Source of the DNA: CAVQNQ01 sp964427655
Lineage (GTDB): Bacteria > Acidobacteriota > Terriglobia > Bryobacterales > Bryobacteraceae
Direction of reading: 5' to 3'
Length of the DNA stretch: 29,976 nt
Assembly: GCA_964427655.1 (NCBI GenBank)
Contig: CAYRWE010000035.1
Location: 1-29,976 of the forward strand
The first letter of the stretch is position 1. The number at the start of each line of letters is the position of its first letter. A model generated the notes under the pieces. It was not told the DNA's origin and did no database searches. It saw nothing but the letters and a program-made list of their open reading frames with translations. The position numbers and the translations under genes are program-made. Below, piece after piece: positions 7,022-15,742 of the stretch.

Positions 7022-8209
7022 ATGAGAATCGCGCTCATTTCATCGCTTTTTCCGCCATACGCCATCGGAGGGGCCGAACAAGTGGCCGCGCAACTGGCCC
7101 TGGCGATCCGGAAGCTCGGTCACCACGTGGAGGTGATTTCTACCGGCCGGAAGACAGAACAGGATGCCTGGGAGGGCATCCGCGTCTGGCGCATCGCTCC
7201 GTGGAACCTGTACTGGAGTTTCGACAAGGAAGAGCAGCGTCCCTGTGGCCTGGCACGCGCGGCGTGGCACGCGGTGGACCTCTGGAATCCCACCACGCTC
7301 GGCCCGCTGCGTCAGGCGCTGGAGAGCATCCGGCCGGACGCGGTCAATACGCACAATATCGACGGCCTTTCGCCGCTGGTGTGGAGCGAGGCGCGAAAAC
7401 GGACTGCCGCGCTGGTTCACACGCTGCACGACCACCACCTGCTCTGCCCGCGAGCCACGATGCGGCGCGCCGGCGGCGAACTCTGCGAACGGCTGTGTCC
7501 TGCTTGCCGCGTGTACGCGGGCTATCATCGCCGGTTTCAGAAGCACGTGCGGATTCTGGCCGCTCCGGCGCGCGCGATCGCGGAAACGCACCGCCTGGCC
7601 GGGTGGTCCGAACCGGAGATCCGCATCATCCCCAATGCGGTGAATGCCGCCGCGATCGATCATAATGATGCGGCCGAGGGGCCGCTGCGCGTTCTGTTCC
7701 TCTCGCGCCTGGTGCGGGAAAAGGGCTGCGAGACGCTGCTCGCCGCGCTGTCGATGTTCCGCGATGGAGCCTGCGAGTTCCATATCGCGGGTCGGGGAGA
7801 GTACGAGCCGCAATTTCGGCGAGCGGCCCTGAGCATGCCCAACGTTTCCTGGCACGGCTTCGTCGAGGGGCGCGCGAAAGACGCGCTGCTCGCGAAGGCG
7901 GATGTGTTCCTGCAGCTCTCCGAATGCCGGGAGAACGCGCCGCTGGCCTTGATCGAAGCGCGGTGCCACGGCCTTTATCTTGTGGGCAGCGACATCGGTG
8001 GCATCCCGGAATTGATCGAGGGACGTGCCGCGGGGCGGCTGATCCCGCCAGGCAATCCGCGGGCGCTGGGAGAGGCCCTGCGAGAGATCGCCATTGAAAA
8101 GCCGGCGATCCGCGCCGCCCGCGCCGGGAGGCTGCAACGCGGCCGAAGCTACGGAATGCGCGAAATGGCTGAGCTGTATCTGCATGCGTTTCACTCATTG
8201 CTCGGCTGA
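7022..8209 (+). CDS. Glycosyltransferase family 4 (EPS biosynthesis)
   Basis: The 395-residue protein begins MRIALISSLFPPYAIGGAEQV, a classic GT4 N-terminus with the glycine loop GGAE. The donor domain has VLFLSRLVREKGCETLL and the EX7E stretch SECRENAPLALIEARCHG. A Cys-rich segment near residues 140-170 (LLCPRAT, CERLCPACRVY) resembles the insert found in many EPS glycosyltransferases of this class. It is expected to act in the cytoplasm on the lipid-linked repeat unit. A longer frame starts at 6911, but it runs antisense through the neighbouring gene, and the ATG at 7022 fits the family start. The 3' end overlaps the convergent ligase gene by 15 bases. Confidence 0.92.
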   Translation: MRIALISSLFPPYAIGGAEQVAAQLALAIRKLGHHVEVISTGRKTEQDAWEGIRVWRIAPWNLYWSFDKEEQRPCGLARAAWHAVDLWNPTTLGPLRQALESIRPDAVNTHNIDGLSPLVWSEARKRTAALVHTLHDHHLLCPRATMRRAGGELCERLCPACRVYAGYHRRFQKHVRILAAPARAIAETHRLAGWSEPEIRIIPNAVNAAAIDHNDAAEGPLRVLFLSRLVREKGCETLLAALSMFRDGACEFHIAGRGEYEPQFRRAALSMPNVSWHGFVEGRAKDALLAKADVFLQLSECRENAPLALIEARCHGLYLVGSDIGGIPELIEGRAAGRLIPPGNPRALGEALREIAIEKPAIRAARAGRLQRGRSYGMREMAELYLHAFHSLLG

Positions 8210-9466
8210 GGGATCTTCGAGCGCGATCGCGAAGGCCGCCATCATCCACGGGTAAAAGAAATTCAGATTGACGCCCACCAAAAACGCCAGCGGTTGAAAC
8301 GAAGCCGCGGCCACCACCACGGCGGGAGCGCGGCGCTTGCCGGCCCGCAGCATCGGTTCGAGCAGGACAACCAGAAAGAACGCTGCGAGCGGAATGCCAA
8401 GCTCGGCGGCCTCCCCGGCGATGCCCATGCCAGGCAGATCCCAATCGTCAACGGGCGGAAGGCCTTCGAGGTAATCGGGATCGTTGCGCATCAGGGAGTA
8501 GTTGCCGACGCCGATCCCGACGAGCGGATGGGCCTCAACCATTCGCGGCACGATGATGGCGGCCGCGATGCGTCCCATGATGAGGCTGGGGTCGCCCGGA
8601 CGGTAGGCCAGCGCCTCGTCGAAATTGAGATAGGCGTAGAAGTACCCGAGGAGTTTGCCTTGGAATAGTGCCGCGGACACTATCAGGATCAGGGCGCACG
8701 CGCCGGCCAGCGCGACCCGCCGCACGCGGCTCCCGGAGGCGGCCGCCGCGACCAGGCAGAGCGCGACCGCCGCCAGCAGCCCGGCTTTCGATCCGCTGGC
8801 GACGAGGCCCGCGAGGAGAATCGCGAGCGCCCCTTTATGCAGCATCGGATGCGCCGGGCGGAACAGTCGGCCGCGCAGGAGCAAGGCCATCGCCACGCTG
8901 ACGAGATACACGCCGTATGGGCCGCCCTCGTTGAAGAGGCCGCGAACGCGATCATCGTACCCGTAAACCAGAAATGACGAGGTCCCGGTGGTCTTTAACA
9001 ACGCCCAGGCGAGGAGAGAGCCGGCCGCGCTGAGCACGCCGATTCCCGCATAGAGATCCAGAGCCAGCCGGAAGAGAACCGGGTTGCCGCGGAGCGCGCG
9101 GGCCGAGGCGAGCATGAAGTAGATCGCGAGGAGCCATTCGAAGGCGCGCGAGAGCGAAAGCCACAGGGGCTGCTTGAGGGCCGGAAGTTCCGGCGGCGGA
9201 TAGAAAGGAAGGCGCAGCGCGAGGAAAGACAGCCCAAGAGCAAGGCCCAGAAAAAAGGCGTACTTGCCTCCGTACCGCCACCAGATCCCGCGAGCCGGAA
9301 TTCTCATGCCGCCATGAACGAATGCCGGCGCGGCCAATGCCAGCCAGGCGAGTTGCACGATTTCGACGGCCTGCACGTCTCCGAGCTTGAGGATCGGGGC
9401 GGCGCTCAGCGCGGCTATGGCCAGAAGCCATGGCGCTGAGAGGCGCGCCGAAGTGCGATGGGTCAT
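8195..9466 (-). CDS. O-antigen ligase/polymerase family membrane protein (Wzy-like)
   Basis: The 423-residue protein has about ten to twelve hydrophobic helices and the Wzy_C-type signature in a periplasmic loop (LVGIGVGNYSLMRNDPDY). Proteins of this family either polymerise undecaprenyl-linked repeat units in the periplasm (Wzy) or ligate polymer to a lipid or protein. Its place after a Wzx flippase gene and in an operon with Wza and Wzz homologues makes Wzy polymerase the likelier role. The ATG at 9466 overlaps the flippase stop as ATGA, so the start is well set; the much longer frame up to 10333 only crosses the flippase gene. It is the last gene of the minus-strand EPS operon. Confidence 0.85.
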   Translation of the reverse strand: MTHRTSARLSAPWLLAIAALSAAPILKLGDVQAVEIVQLAWLALAAPAFVHGGMRIPARGIWWRYGGKYAFFLGLALGLSFLALRLPFYPPPELPALKQPLWLSLSRAFEWLLAIYFMLASARALRGNPVLFRLALDLYAGIGVLSAAGSLLAWALLKTTGTSSFLVYGYDDRVRGLFNEGGPYGVYLVSVAMALLLRGRLFRPAHPMLHKGALAILLAGLVASGSKAGLLAAVALCLVAAAASGSRVRRVALAGACALILIVSAALFQGKLLGYFYAYLNFDEALAYRPGDPSLIMGRIAAAIIVPRMVEAHPLVGIGVGNYSLMRNDPDYLEGLPPVDDWDLPGMGIAGEAAELGIPLAAFFLVVLLEPMLRAGKRRAPAVVVAAASFQPLAFLVGVNLNFFYPWMMAAFAIALEDPSAEQ

Positions 9467-10740
9467 GGCACGCATGTAGCCCTCAAGGACAATCGCCGGA
9501 GTGAAAAGCGCTTGTAGAGGGCCCTGGCAAGTCCCGCAGCCATCACGGCCGTCGTGCCGACGAGTGCCGCGGCGGCGCCCAATCCGCCTAGCGCCGCCGA
9601 TCCCAGCGCCGTGAGCAGTAAATTCGCCAGGCTCCCGGCGATAACGACCCGGCTGAGGGCTGTGTCCATTTCGAAAACCAGCATCGTCTGGGTGCCCATC
9701 ACATTGATCAGCGCCAACAGAAGCGGCAGGGGCGAGAGGCAGCGCAGGATGGCGACTGAGCGGCCGAACTCCGGCCCCCAAAGCAGGGCGCCGGCCGGCC
9801 CAGCCAGCGCCAGGGCGGCGAATGAGGCTCCGAAGGCCAGCAATAAGATCCACGTGAAGCTCTTCCGCATGAGCCGCGACATCTCGGCCGGAGACTGCGT
9901 CTTGAGATGATTGAGATGCGGGTAGAGCGCTTGCGCGATGGGGCCGAGCATCGACGTCACAGCCCGGATCACCTTGTCCGCCGCGCCGTAGTAGCCGACC
10001 GCGGCATCGCCGGCGATCAACCCGAGAATCACGGCGGTGGTTGAGAGGTTCATCGCCATTCCGCTTTGCGCGACGAACACGTGCCAGCCTCCCTTCAGGG
10101 TGCTCGCGATCCCGGAGAGACACGGCAGGAGCGGTCTTCCGATGTTGATTTTGCAGGCGACGGGCAGTAACAGCGTGCTCGCCAGCACGGGGACGCTTCC
10201 CTGGATGGCCGCCGCCCGGATAAGATCGTGCGGCTGTTTCACCAGCAGAATGAGCGCGGGGATCGTCAGCAGCCGGGCTGAGGCCTGGGCGATGGCGATC
10301 GGCCGCATGCGCTCGATGCCCTGAAAGAACCATGCGGGAAAGGCGGCACTGCCGACGACTGTGAGAAATGCGCCGGCGTACAGCATGGGCATGGCCCGAA
10401 AGCGCGGGACCGCAGCCACCAGCAGGGCCAGCGCCGCGGCGCTCACCAGCATCAGTGTGGCCTTGGCGTACATCGTGCGCCAGAAAGCCAGTGCCAGAGC
10501 CTCGCGATCGTGGCGCAGGCAGGCGACCGCGCGCGTGGCGCTCAAATCGAAACCGTAGTTGGTAAGCAGATCGAGATAGAGGACGAGGGCCTGCGCCAGC
10601 GAAAGCATCCCGAAATGCGCCGGCCCCAGCACGCGAACCAGGTAGGGCACGGTGACCAGCGGCGCCGCATAATTGAACGCCTGCAGCATCGAGAGCGCCA
10701 CGAGGTTATCGCGCAGCCGGTTCATCCCCGAGCGATTCAT
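9463..10740 (-). CDS. Oligosaccharide flippase (Wzx-like, MOP superfamily)
   Basis: The 425-residue protein is almost wholly hydrophobic with 12 to 14 predicted helices. It carries the MOP-family N-terminus: NLVALSMLQAFNYAAPLVTVPYL, cut here as NLVALSML and AAPLVTVPYLVRVLGPAHFG. Wzx proteins move the completed undecaprenyl-diphosphate-linked repeat unit from the cytoplasmic to the periplasmic side. The ATG at 10740 overlaps the chain-length gene stop as ATGA, and the downstream polymerase also starts on an ATGA overlap. All three are therefore translationally coupled, as expected for one Wzx/Wzy machine. Confidence 0.92.
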   Translation of the reverse strand: MNRSGMNRLRDNLVALSMLQAFNYAAPLVTVPYLVRVLGPAHFGMLSLAQALVLYLDLLTNYGFDLSATRAVACLRHDREALALAFWRTMYAKATLMLVSAAALALLVAAVPRFRAMPMLYAGAFLTVVGSAAFPAWFFQGIERMRPIAIAQASARLLTIPALILLVKQPHDLIRAAAIQGSVPVLASTLLLPVACKINIGRPLLPCLSGIASTLKGGWHVFVAQSGMAMNLSTTAVILGLIAGDAAVGYYGAADKVIRAVTSMLGPIAQALYPHLNHLKTQSPAEMSRLMRKSFTWILLLAFGASFAALALAGPAGALLWGPEFGRSVAILRCLSPLPLLLALINVMGTQTMLVFEMDTALSRVVIAGSLANLLLTALGSAALGGLGAAAALVGTTAVMAAGLARALYKRFSLRRLSLRATCVP

Positions 10741-11894
10741 CCATTCGTTCTCCGCCGGTAATCCTGAATCAGAACGAAGGCCCCGGCGGCGAGCGCTCCC
10801 AGGCAGCCCGCCGCAACGGTCAGGAGCGCCCGGGGGGGGCCACTCTTCCGGCCGGGGGCTACAGCGAAATCCACCACCTGGATGACCGGCGCGAGCCTGG
10901 CCTCGTCGATGCGCGCGGCTTCATACTGCTTGGCCAGGATCTCGAAGAGCGCCTCGTGGTACTTGAGATCCCGCAGGCTTCGTATGTAATCGAGGTTCGC
11001 CTCGGGCAAACGGCGTGCCGACACGTCGATGGATCCGGCCGCGGCTTTGCCCGCTTCGAGTGTGCGCGCCTGCTCGCGCAACGCAGCCAGCTCGCGCTCG
11101 AGCATCTGGACCTGCGGATTGTCGGCCGTCGCGTACGTGCGCATACTCTCCAGTTGCACCTCGCGCGCCGCGATTTCGGCACGGAGCTGCGCAATGGAGC
11201 GGATGAGCGCCTCAGATTGGCCGGGAGGAAAGATTAGGCCGCTCGCCTGCTGGGTTTTTTTGAGGTAGATCTCGGAATCGGCCAGCGTGTTCTTCTCGGC
11301 GGCCAATTGCTGCTCGAAGAAGAGGCGGCGCTGCGCGGCCGAGGTCAGGGCCAGGCGTGAGTTCTGGCGGTGAAGCTCGTCCGTGTACGCGTTCGCGAGG
11401 GCGGCCGCGCGAAAGCGGTCGTGGTCTTCCACACGGATGCGAATCAGCGAGTCTCGTCCGGTGGTGATGCTGGTGCGCCGTTCGAGTTCCTTTCTCGTCG
11501 CGGTGAGATCGCGGCGCCGGTAAACCTGCTGGAGGTGAAATTTAGCGATGAGCGCGTCCGCGATGGTGCGGCTCTTCAGCACCCCGATGTAGAGCTCGAC
11601 GGGATTTCTCAGCAATCCGGCGCCACCCGCCGCGGCGGCGCCCAAACCTCCCAGTCCGCCCAACCCCGCGAGCGAGCCCATGAGCATCGCCTGGGCGGAT
11701 TGGTCGGCCTGCGGTGGAAGAATTACCGCCTCGGCGGTGAATGTCGGCGGCATCAGGAAGACCACCAGCGCGGCGATTGCGGAACAGACCACCGCCGCCG
11801 CGGCGATCGTGAGCTTGCGGGATGCCAACACGCCGGCCGTATCGAGCAGCGCAATCTCCGGCTCGGCGAACGCGGTTGTCTCATCTAAGGACAT
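10737..11894 (-). CDS. Wzz-like polysaccharide chain-length determinant
   Basis: The 385-residue protein has a Wzz topology: a cytoplasmic N-terminus, TM1 near residues 28-50, a long periplasmic region with coiled-coil character (about 180-330), and TM2 near 356-376 followed by a short basic tail. The family Pro/Gly-rich motif near TM2 is represented by APGRKSGPP. A Gly/Ala-rich stretch (GLGGLGGLGAAAAGG, about residues 77-91) is inserted after the first strand. There is no C-terminal tyrosine-kinase domain and no kinase gene next to it, so this is a kinase-less co-polymerase. It would set polymer length and couple the polymerase to the outer-membrane exporter. The ATG overlaps the exporter gene by 14 bases. 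Confidence 0.9.
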   Translation of the reverse strand: MSLDETTAFAEPEIALLDTAGVLASRKLTIAAAAVVCSAIAALVVFLMPPTFTAEAVILPPQADQSAQAMLMGSLAGLGGLGGLGAAAAGGAGLLRNPVELYIGVLKSRTIADALIAKFHLQQVYRRRDLTATRKELERRTSITTGRDSLIRIRVEDHDRFRAAALANAYTDELHRQNSRLALTSAAQRRLFFEQQLAAEKNTLADSEIYLKKTQQASGLIFPPGQSEALIRSIAQLRAEIAAREVQLESMRTYATADNPQVQMLERELAALREQARTLEAGKAAAGSIDVSARRLPEANLDYIRSLRDLKYHEALFEILAKQYEAARIDEARLAPVIQVVDFAVAPGRKSGPPRALLTVAAGCLGALAAGAFVLIQDYRRRTNG

Positions 11895-14379
11895 TGATGG
11901 CAGCGGCCCCCAGGCCGAATTGGGCGAACACCTGCGACCAGTCCTTCAACTGCTTCAGGAAAGTGGTCCGATTGATCTCCTCGGGCACCACGATGGTGTC
12001 TCCGGGGTTGAGGCGCAGGCCCTCGAAGCTCTGGCTGAACACGCCGGCGGCCCAGGACTTGCCCACCACGGAACCGTCCGCACGGATCAGAAACGTGTGG
12101 TGCGGATCTCCGGTTCGGGTGGCGCCGCCAGCCGAGCGCAGATAGTCGCCGAGGCGTTTTTCCGGGGCGTAGAGAAACGACGTCCCGTTGTAAACGCTGC
12201 CGACCACATTCACCATGGCGGGGCGGTTCGGGACGATGAACACATCGCCGTCCTCGAGTTGCAGATCCGGGAGCGCTTCGGCCGCCGGCAGGCGGCGGTC
12301 GAGATCGAGGACGATTCGCCCGGTGGCTTTCACCTGCCGCAGTTTGGTGATGAGCTCGCGCTGGCTGTTGACCTGGCTGACCGCCGCGGCGGCTTCCTCC
12401 GGCGAGATCACCGAGCCGCGGATGTTGGACGCGGAGGACTCCACCTGCCGATCGAGCGAGTTCACAAAATCGTCGAGCCGCTGCTGCTGCTCCAGGCGGC
12501 TCGATTCGCGCAGGAACTCGGAAGCGAACGGATATGCCTGCGGCGTCAGACCTCCGGCGCGCGCCACCAGTGCGCGCAGAGTCTCTCCGAGCCGAACGCT
12601 ATAGACTCCGGCGGCGAGAAATTCGCCCTCCAGGCGAACGTAGCGGGTCTGCTCGGCCTGTGGCACCCGAAGGTCCGCCGTCGAGAAAATCGTGACGATG
12701 TCGCCGGCCTGGAGCGGGATATTCTCGCGCTCATCGCCATCGATGATGGCCTTGCCCAGATTGAACGGAATCAAGCTGGTTTTGAGATCCTTGGGATCCT
12801 GCCGCTCGATGACGGCGTAGCTCCAGTTGACCTCGAGCGTGTTCCGCTCTACCTTGTTGCCGGCTGACGCCTCCTCGGCCTTGGTGGCGGCGATGGATCC
12901 GGGCGCGGCCACGCCGGCTCCGGTCCGCGGCGCTTCGAACAGACGGCGGGAGTTCGCCTGGTAGGTGGCGGCGATGGTGGTCCGGGGCCGCTCGTCCACG
13001 GGAGTTTGCTGGGGCGTTCTGTATTGCGGCGCGAGGTTATCCGCGAGTTCTTCGACAGAGAGGTTCTCGTTCGCGTTCCTTTCGCGGGGCTGGGGATCGG
13101 GGCGCAAACGATTACGCGAGCGCCAGTAATCGCGGGTCAGCAGGGCGGAGCGGTCGGGGATCAGGTCGCGGATGCGCATGCCGGGACGCCACGGCATGCG
13201 GATGGGGTCGGCCACATTTCCGCGCAGCGTCACTGCTTCTTCGAAGCGCGGAACAATCGAGAGAATATTCACTATGTCGCCGGTGCGGAGTTTCATCGAT
13301 ACCGCATCTTCGAGCGGCGCTTCGATGACGCGGCGCGCCGTGCCGTCTACTCGCTCGATCAAAGCCTTCCTGCTGGCCGCCACGGGGGTTAGACCGCCTG
13401 CGAGCTGCAAGGCCTCCTGGAGCGAACTGCCGTCGCGCAGTTCGTAAACCGCGCCCGTATTGACGCTCCCGGTCACTGCCACCTGGGGGCCTACTTGCGG
13501 GATGTAGATGACGTCGCCGGGCAGAAGCCGCTCGTCCTTCGATTTGTCTCCGGAAAGCAGCAGGTCGTAAAGGTCGAACTCGGCAACGGTGTCGCCAACG
13601 CGCTTCAGCAGGATGTGCCGCATGGAGCCGTGCGCATCCGGCCCGCCGGAGACGAAGATGGCGTTCACCAGCGTGCTGAGCGAGCTGATAGTATAGGCGC
13701 CCGGACGCCGCGCGTGCCCTACCACATAGACCTGGATGGAACGCAATTGGCCCATGTTCACGCTGAGATCGAAATTGCGGAACACTTTGCCGATGGCGGC
13801 TTTCAGGTAGTCCTGCACCTGGGCGAAGCGCATCCCCGCGACGTTGAGCTGGCCGACTTGGGGAATGTAGACGCCGCCCGAGCGATCGACCACGGGCGTC
13901 ACGTTCAGATCGATCTGGCCCCATCCGCGAATGAGCAGTTGATCGCCAGGGCCCACGGTGTACTCAGGAGTGACCGGGACGCGGTCCGCCGGAGCGAACG
14001 TGCTGGGGGGCTGACGGAATAGATCGTGGCCGAAGATCGGCAGCAGGCGCCCGGTCGATTGCTGAACGAAGCGCTGAAATTCGGTGGGCTCCTCGGGGGG
14101 CACATACGGCGTGAGAGGGCCCGCGGTGGGATCTTCGCGGCTCCGATCGCGGTCGGCGCGGTCCATCGCCCCGGGCGAAGCGGCCTGGTCGCGGATCACG
14201 GGGAGGCGTGGATAGGCGGATCCTTCCCGCGACATCTGCCCGGAGCTGCGCGTTTCGGCGGCGCAGCGCGGATCGTCGTAATTGCGGATCGATTCGCAGT
14301 CCAGCGCGTCCTGTTGAACCTGAGCAAACGCGGCCAGACCCGCGAACCCCGCAAGCGCGACACTGAGGCGTAGGCTCAT
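11881..14379 (-). CDS. Wza-like outer-membrane polysaccharide export protein with several SLBB domains
   Basis: The 832-residue protein begins with a signal peptide (MSLRLSVALAGFAGLAAFAQ). A Poly_export domain follows near residues 150-235 (EYTVGPGDQLLIRGWG, then GGVYIPQVGQLNV). Several SLBB domains come after it, for example VYVVGHARRPGAYTISSLSTL, seen as VVGHARRPGAY; TGSVNTGAVYEL; LEGEFLAAGVYSV; and VVGSVYNGTSFLY. Each is followed by a sentence like LQAGDIVTI or LNPGDTIVV. Wza proteins form the periplasmic and outer-membrane channel for polymer export. At 832 residues it is more than twice the length of Wza, as often seen in Acidobacteriota and Deltaproteobacteria. No lipobox Cys is seen at the cleavage site. 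The ATG at 14379 has GAGG seven bases upstream and sits two bases after the previous stop. Confidence 0.9.
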   Translation of the reverse strand: MSLRLSVALAGFAGLAAFAQVQQDALDCESIRNYDDPRCAAETRSSGQMSREGSAYPRLPVIRDQAASPGAMDRADRDRSREDPTAGPLTPYVPPEEPTEFQRFVQQSTGRLLPIFGHDLFRQPPSTFAPADRVPVTPEYTVGPGDQLLIRGWGQIDLNVTPVVDRSGGVYIPQVGQLNVAGMRFAQVQDYLKAAIGKVFRNFDLSVNMGQLRSIQVYVVGHARRPGAYTISSLSTLVNAIFVSGGPDAHGSMRHILLKRVGDTVAEFDLYDLLLSGDKSKDERLLPGDVIYIPQVGPQVAVTGSVNTGAVYELRDGSSLQEALQLAGGLTPVAASRKALIERVDGTARRVIEAPLEDAVSMKLRTGDIVNILSIVPRFEEAVTLRGNVADPIRMPWRPGMRIRDLIPDRSALLTRDYWRSRNRLRPDPQPRERNANENLSVEELADNLAPQYRTPQQTPVDERPRTTIAATYQANSRRLFEAPRTGAGVAAPGSIAATKAEEASAGNKVERNTLEVNWSYAVIERQDPKDLKTSLIPFNLGKAIIDGDERENIPLQAGDIVTIFSTADLRVPQAEQTRYVRLEGEFLAAGVYSVRLGETLRALVARAGGLTPQAYPFASEFLRESSRLEQQQRLDDFVNSLDRQVESSASNIRGSVISPEEAAAAVSQVNSQRELITKLRQVKATGRIVLDLDRRLPAAEALPDLQLEDGDVFIVPNRPAMVNVVGSVYNGTSFLYAPEKRLGDYLRSAGGATRTGDPHHTFLIRADGSVVGKSWAAGVFSQSFEGLRLNPGDTIVVPEEINRTTFLKQLKDWSQVFAQFGLGAAAINVLR

Positions 14380-14381
14380 GT

Positions 14382-15515
14382 TCAAGCCTCTTTTACGGCG
14401 CCCACCGCGCGATGTCGCGCTGGGAGGTTGGGGGACTCGAGGCCGATGGTTTGCCGCATAGCCTCCAGGAACCGGTCCGGTGAAAAGCGCGCCGCCCAAG
14501 CCTGCAGACGCAGAGGGTTCACGGCGCGCTCGATCTCTTCGAATCGCCGGATCGCATCGCCGAGCGAGGCTTCATCGGGCGAATCGTAAAAGACGCCGGA
14601 GGGCGAGTGCTCCTCAGGCGCCACGCCTTCGCGCGCTCCTCCCCGGCCCAGCGCAATCACCGGCTTCCCGCTCGCCATGGCCTCCACGGCGACGATTCCG
14701 AAATCCTCTTCTCCCGGCATGAGGAGCGCCCGGCAGCGCGCGTAGAGTTCCGATAGCTCCTGCCGCGGCACGCGCCCACAGAACTCGACGTTGGCATTCG
14801 CCTGGCGGCGCAACGCACTGTACTCGGGGCCCTCGCCGACGATCTTCAACCGCCGACCCGTGCGCGAGGCGCAGCGCACGGCGTCCTCGATCCGCTTGTA
14901 AGCCACTAACTCCGAGACCACCAGGTAATAGTCGCGGTCGGGACGCCAGTGGAACTGGTCGACCTCCACGGGCGGGTAGACCACCTGGGCATGGCGCCGG
15001 TAGGTTTTCCAGATCCGCTGCCGCACGTTGCGGCTGTTGGCCACGAATTGGTCCACGCGAGCGGCCGACGCGTAGTCCCACAGGCGCAGCGGACAGGATA
15101 GCGCGGCCAGCGCGGCACGCTTCCAGAGCGCCTTCGTCCATTCGTGCAGGTAAATAGGATAGAGATCCCAGAGATATCGCATGGGCGAGTGACAGTAGCA
15201 GACGTGGCGTGTGCGCGAGTGAGTCAAGACTCCCTTGGCGGGACCGGATTCGCTGCTGATCACCAGATCGTAGCTCCGCAGATCGAACGATTCGAGAGCC
15301 AAAGGGGCCAACGGAAGAAGCGACCGATGATAGCGGCGCAGCGAGTTGAGAAACGACGCCTTTACCACGCGGGAGCGGATCGCCTGAGAGACGCGCTCCG
15401 GATCGTAGAACAGCGTGAACACGTCCGCGTCCGGCAGAAGGCGGCAGAGCGCTTCGACCACCTTTTCGCCTCCGCGCATGTTCAGAAGCCAATAATGAAC
15501 GATCGCAGCCCGCAT
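14382..15515 (-). CDS. Glycosyltransferase family 4 (first gene of the EPS operon)
   Basis: The protein of about 377 residues starts MRAAIVHYWLLNMRGGEKVVEALC, a recognisable GT4 subgroup N-terminus often annotated as WbaZ-like or mannosyltransferase-like. The donor domain has LVVSELVAYKRIEDAVRCA, LKIVGEGPE and the EX7E region MPGEEDFGIVAVEAMASG. It likely adds a sugar to the lipid-linked repeat unit. The frame is open further upstream to 15644. The ATG at 15515 matches the family start best, with an in-frame ATG at 15536 as the main alternative; neither has a clear ribosome binding site. It heads the five-gene operon that runs down to 8195. Confidence 0.9.
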   Translation of the reverse strand: MRAAIVHYWLLNMRGGEKVVEALCRLLPDADVFTLFYDPERVSQAIRSRVVKASFLNSLRRYHRSLLPLAPLALESFDLRSYDLVISSESGPAKGVLTHSRTRHVCYCHSPMRYLWDLYPIYLHEWTKALWKRAALAALSCPLRLWDYASAARVDQFVANSRNVRQRIWKTYRRHAQVVYPPVEVDQFHWRPDRDYYLVVSELVAYKRIEDAVRCASRTGRRLKIVGEGPEYSALRRQANANVEFCGRVPRQELSELYARCRALLMPGEEDFGIVAVEAMASGKPVIALGRGGAREGVAPEEHSPSGVFYDSPDEASLGDAIRRFEEIERAVNPLRLQAWAARFSPDRFLEAMRQTIGLESPNLPARHRAVGAVKEA

Positions 15516-15575
15516 GGAAGAATCGTTTGAATCCATCGCCAGTGTAAACCGGGCTTCACATGATTCCGCGCGCAT

Positions 15576-15602
15576 GCACAGCAATGTCACAGAAGTTTTA
15601 CA
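15576..15602 (+). promoter_or_regulatory. Three 11-base-phased half-sites in the divergent EPS/kinase promoter region
   Basis: On the plus strand GCACA (15576-15580), TCACA (15587-15591) and TTACA (15598-15602) follow one another at exactly 11-base steps. They lie in the 227-base gap between the EPS operon start (15515, minus) and the kinase operon start (15743, plus). The best half-site matches the TTACA element found at the other promoters. The first two differ from it by one or two bases, so the trimer is less certain. Either flanking operon could be the target. Confidence 0.4.
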
Positions 15603-15680
15603 GGCGCGATCGGCCAGGTCAGGCGGCACGGTGGCGCACGTCACATAACGGATTAGCGCTCGCGCCCAAGGCCTGGCGGT

Positions 15681-15696
15681 TTACGAGTTTTTTACA
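15681..15696 (+). promoter_or_regulatory. TTACG-N6-TTACA direct repeat upstream of the kinase-receptor operon
   Basis: TTACG (15681-15685) and TTACA (15692-15696) have the same 11-base period as the other sites and face the kinase gene. The repeat ends 46 bases before the ATG at 15743, close to the 44-base distance seen at the Rieske operon. A TTATTC at 15729-15734 could serve as a weak -10 box. Binding by the OmpR-family protein is inferred. Confidence 0.5.
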
Positions 15697-15742
15697 GATC
15701 GGCAATCACCTGCGGTGGGGCGCCCGGTTATTCTCGGGCGAG

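Noticed and set aside
7040..8194. Minus-strand open frame of 384 codons
   Set aside because: It is antisense to the GT4 gene at 7022-8209, which has clear family motifs.
11680..12867. Plus-strand open frame of 395 codons
   Set aside because: It is antisense to the Wza and Wzz genes and shows no domain; a GC-rich shadow.
15543..15547. Single TGTAA near the EPS operon start, and similar singles at 2775, 12189 and 29233
   Set aside because: None has a partner half-site at 11 bases, and three of the four lie in or at the end of coding sequence, so they do not support a binding site.
15574..15648. 24-codon open frame ahead of the kinase operon, considered as a peptide precursor
   Set aside because: It overlaps the operator repeat, has no leader-core pattern or ribosome binding site, and such short frames are expected by chance.
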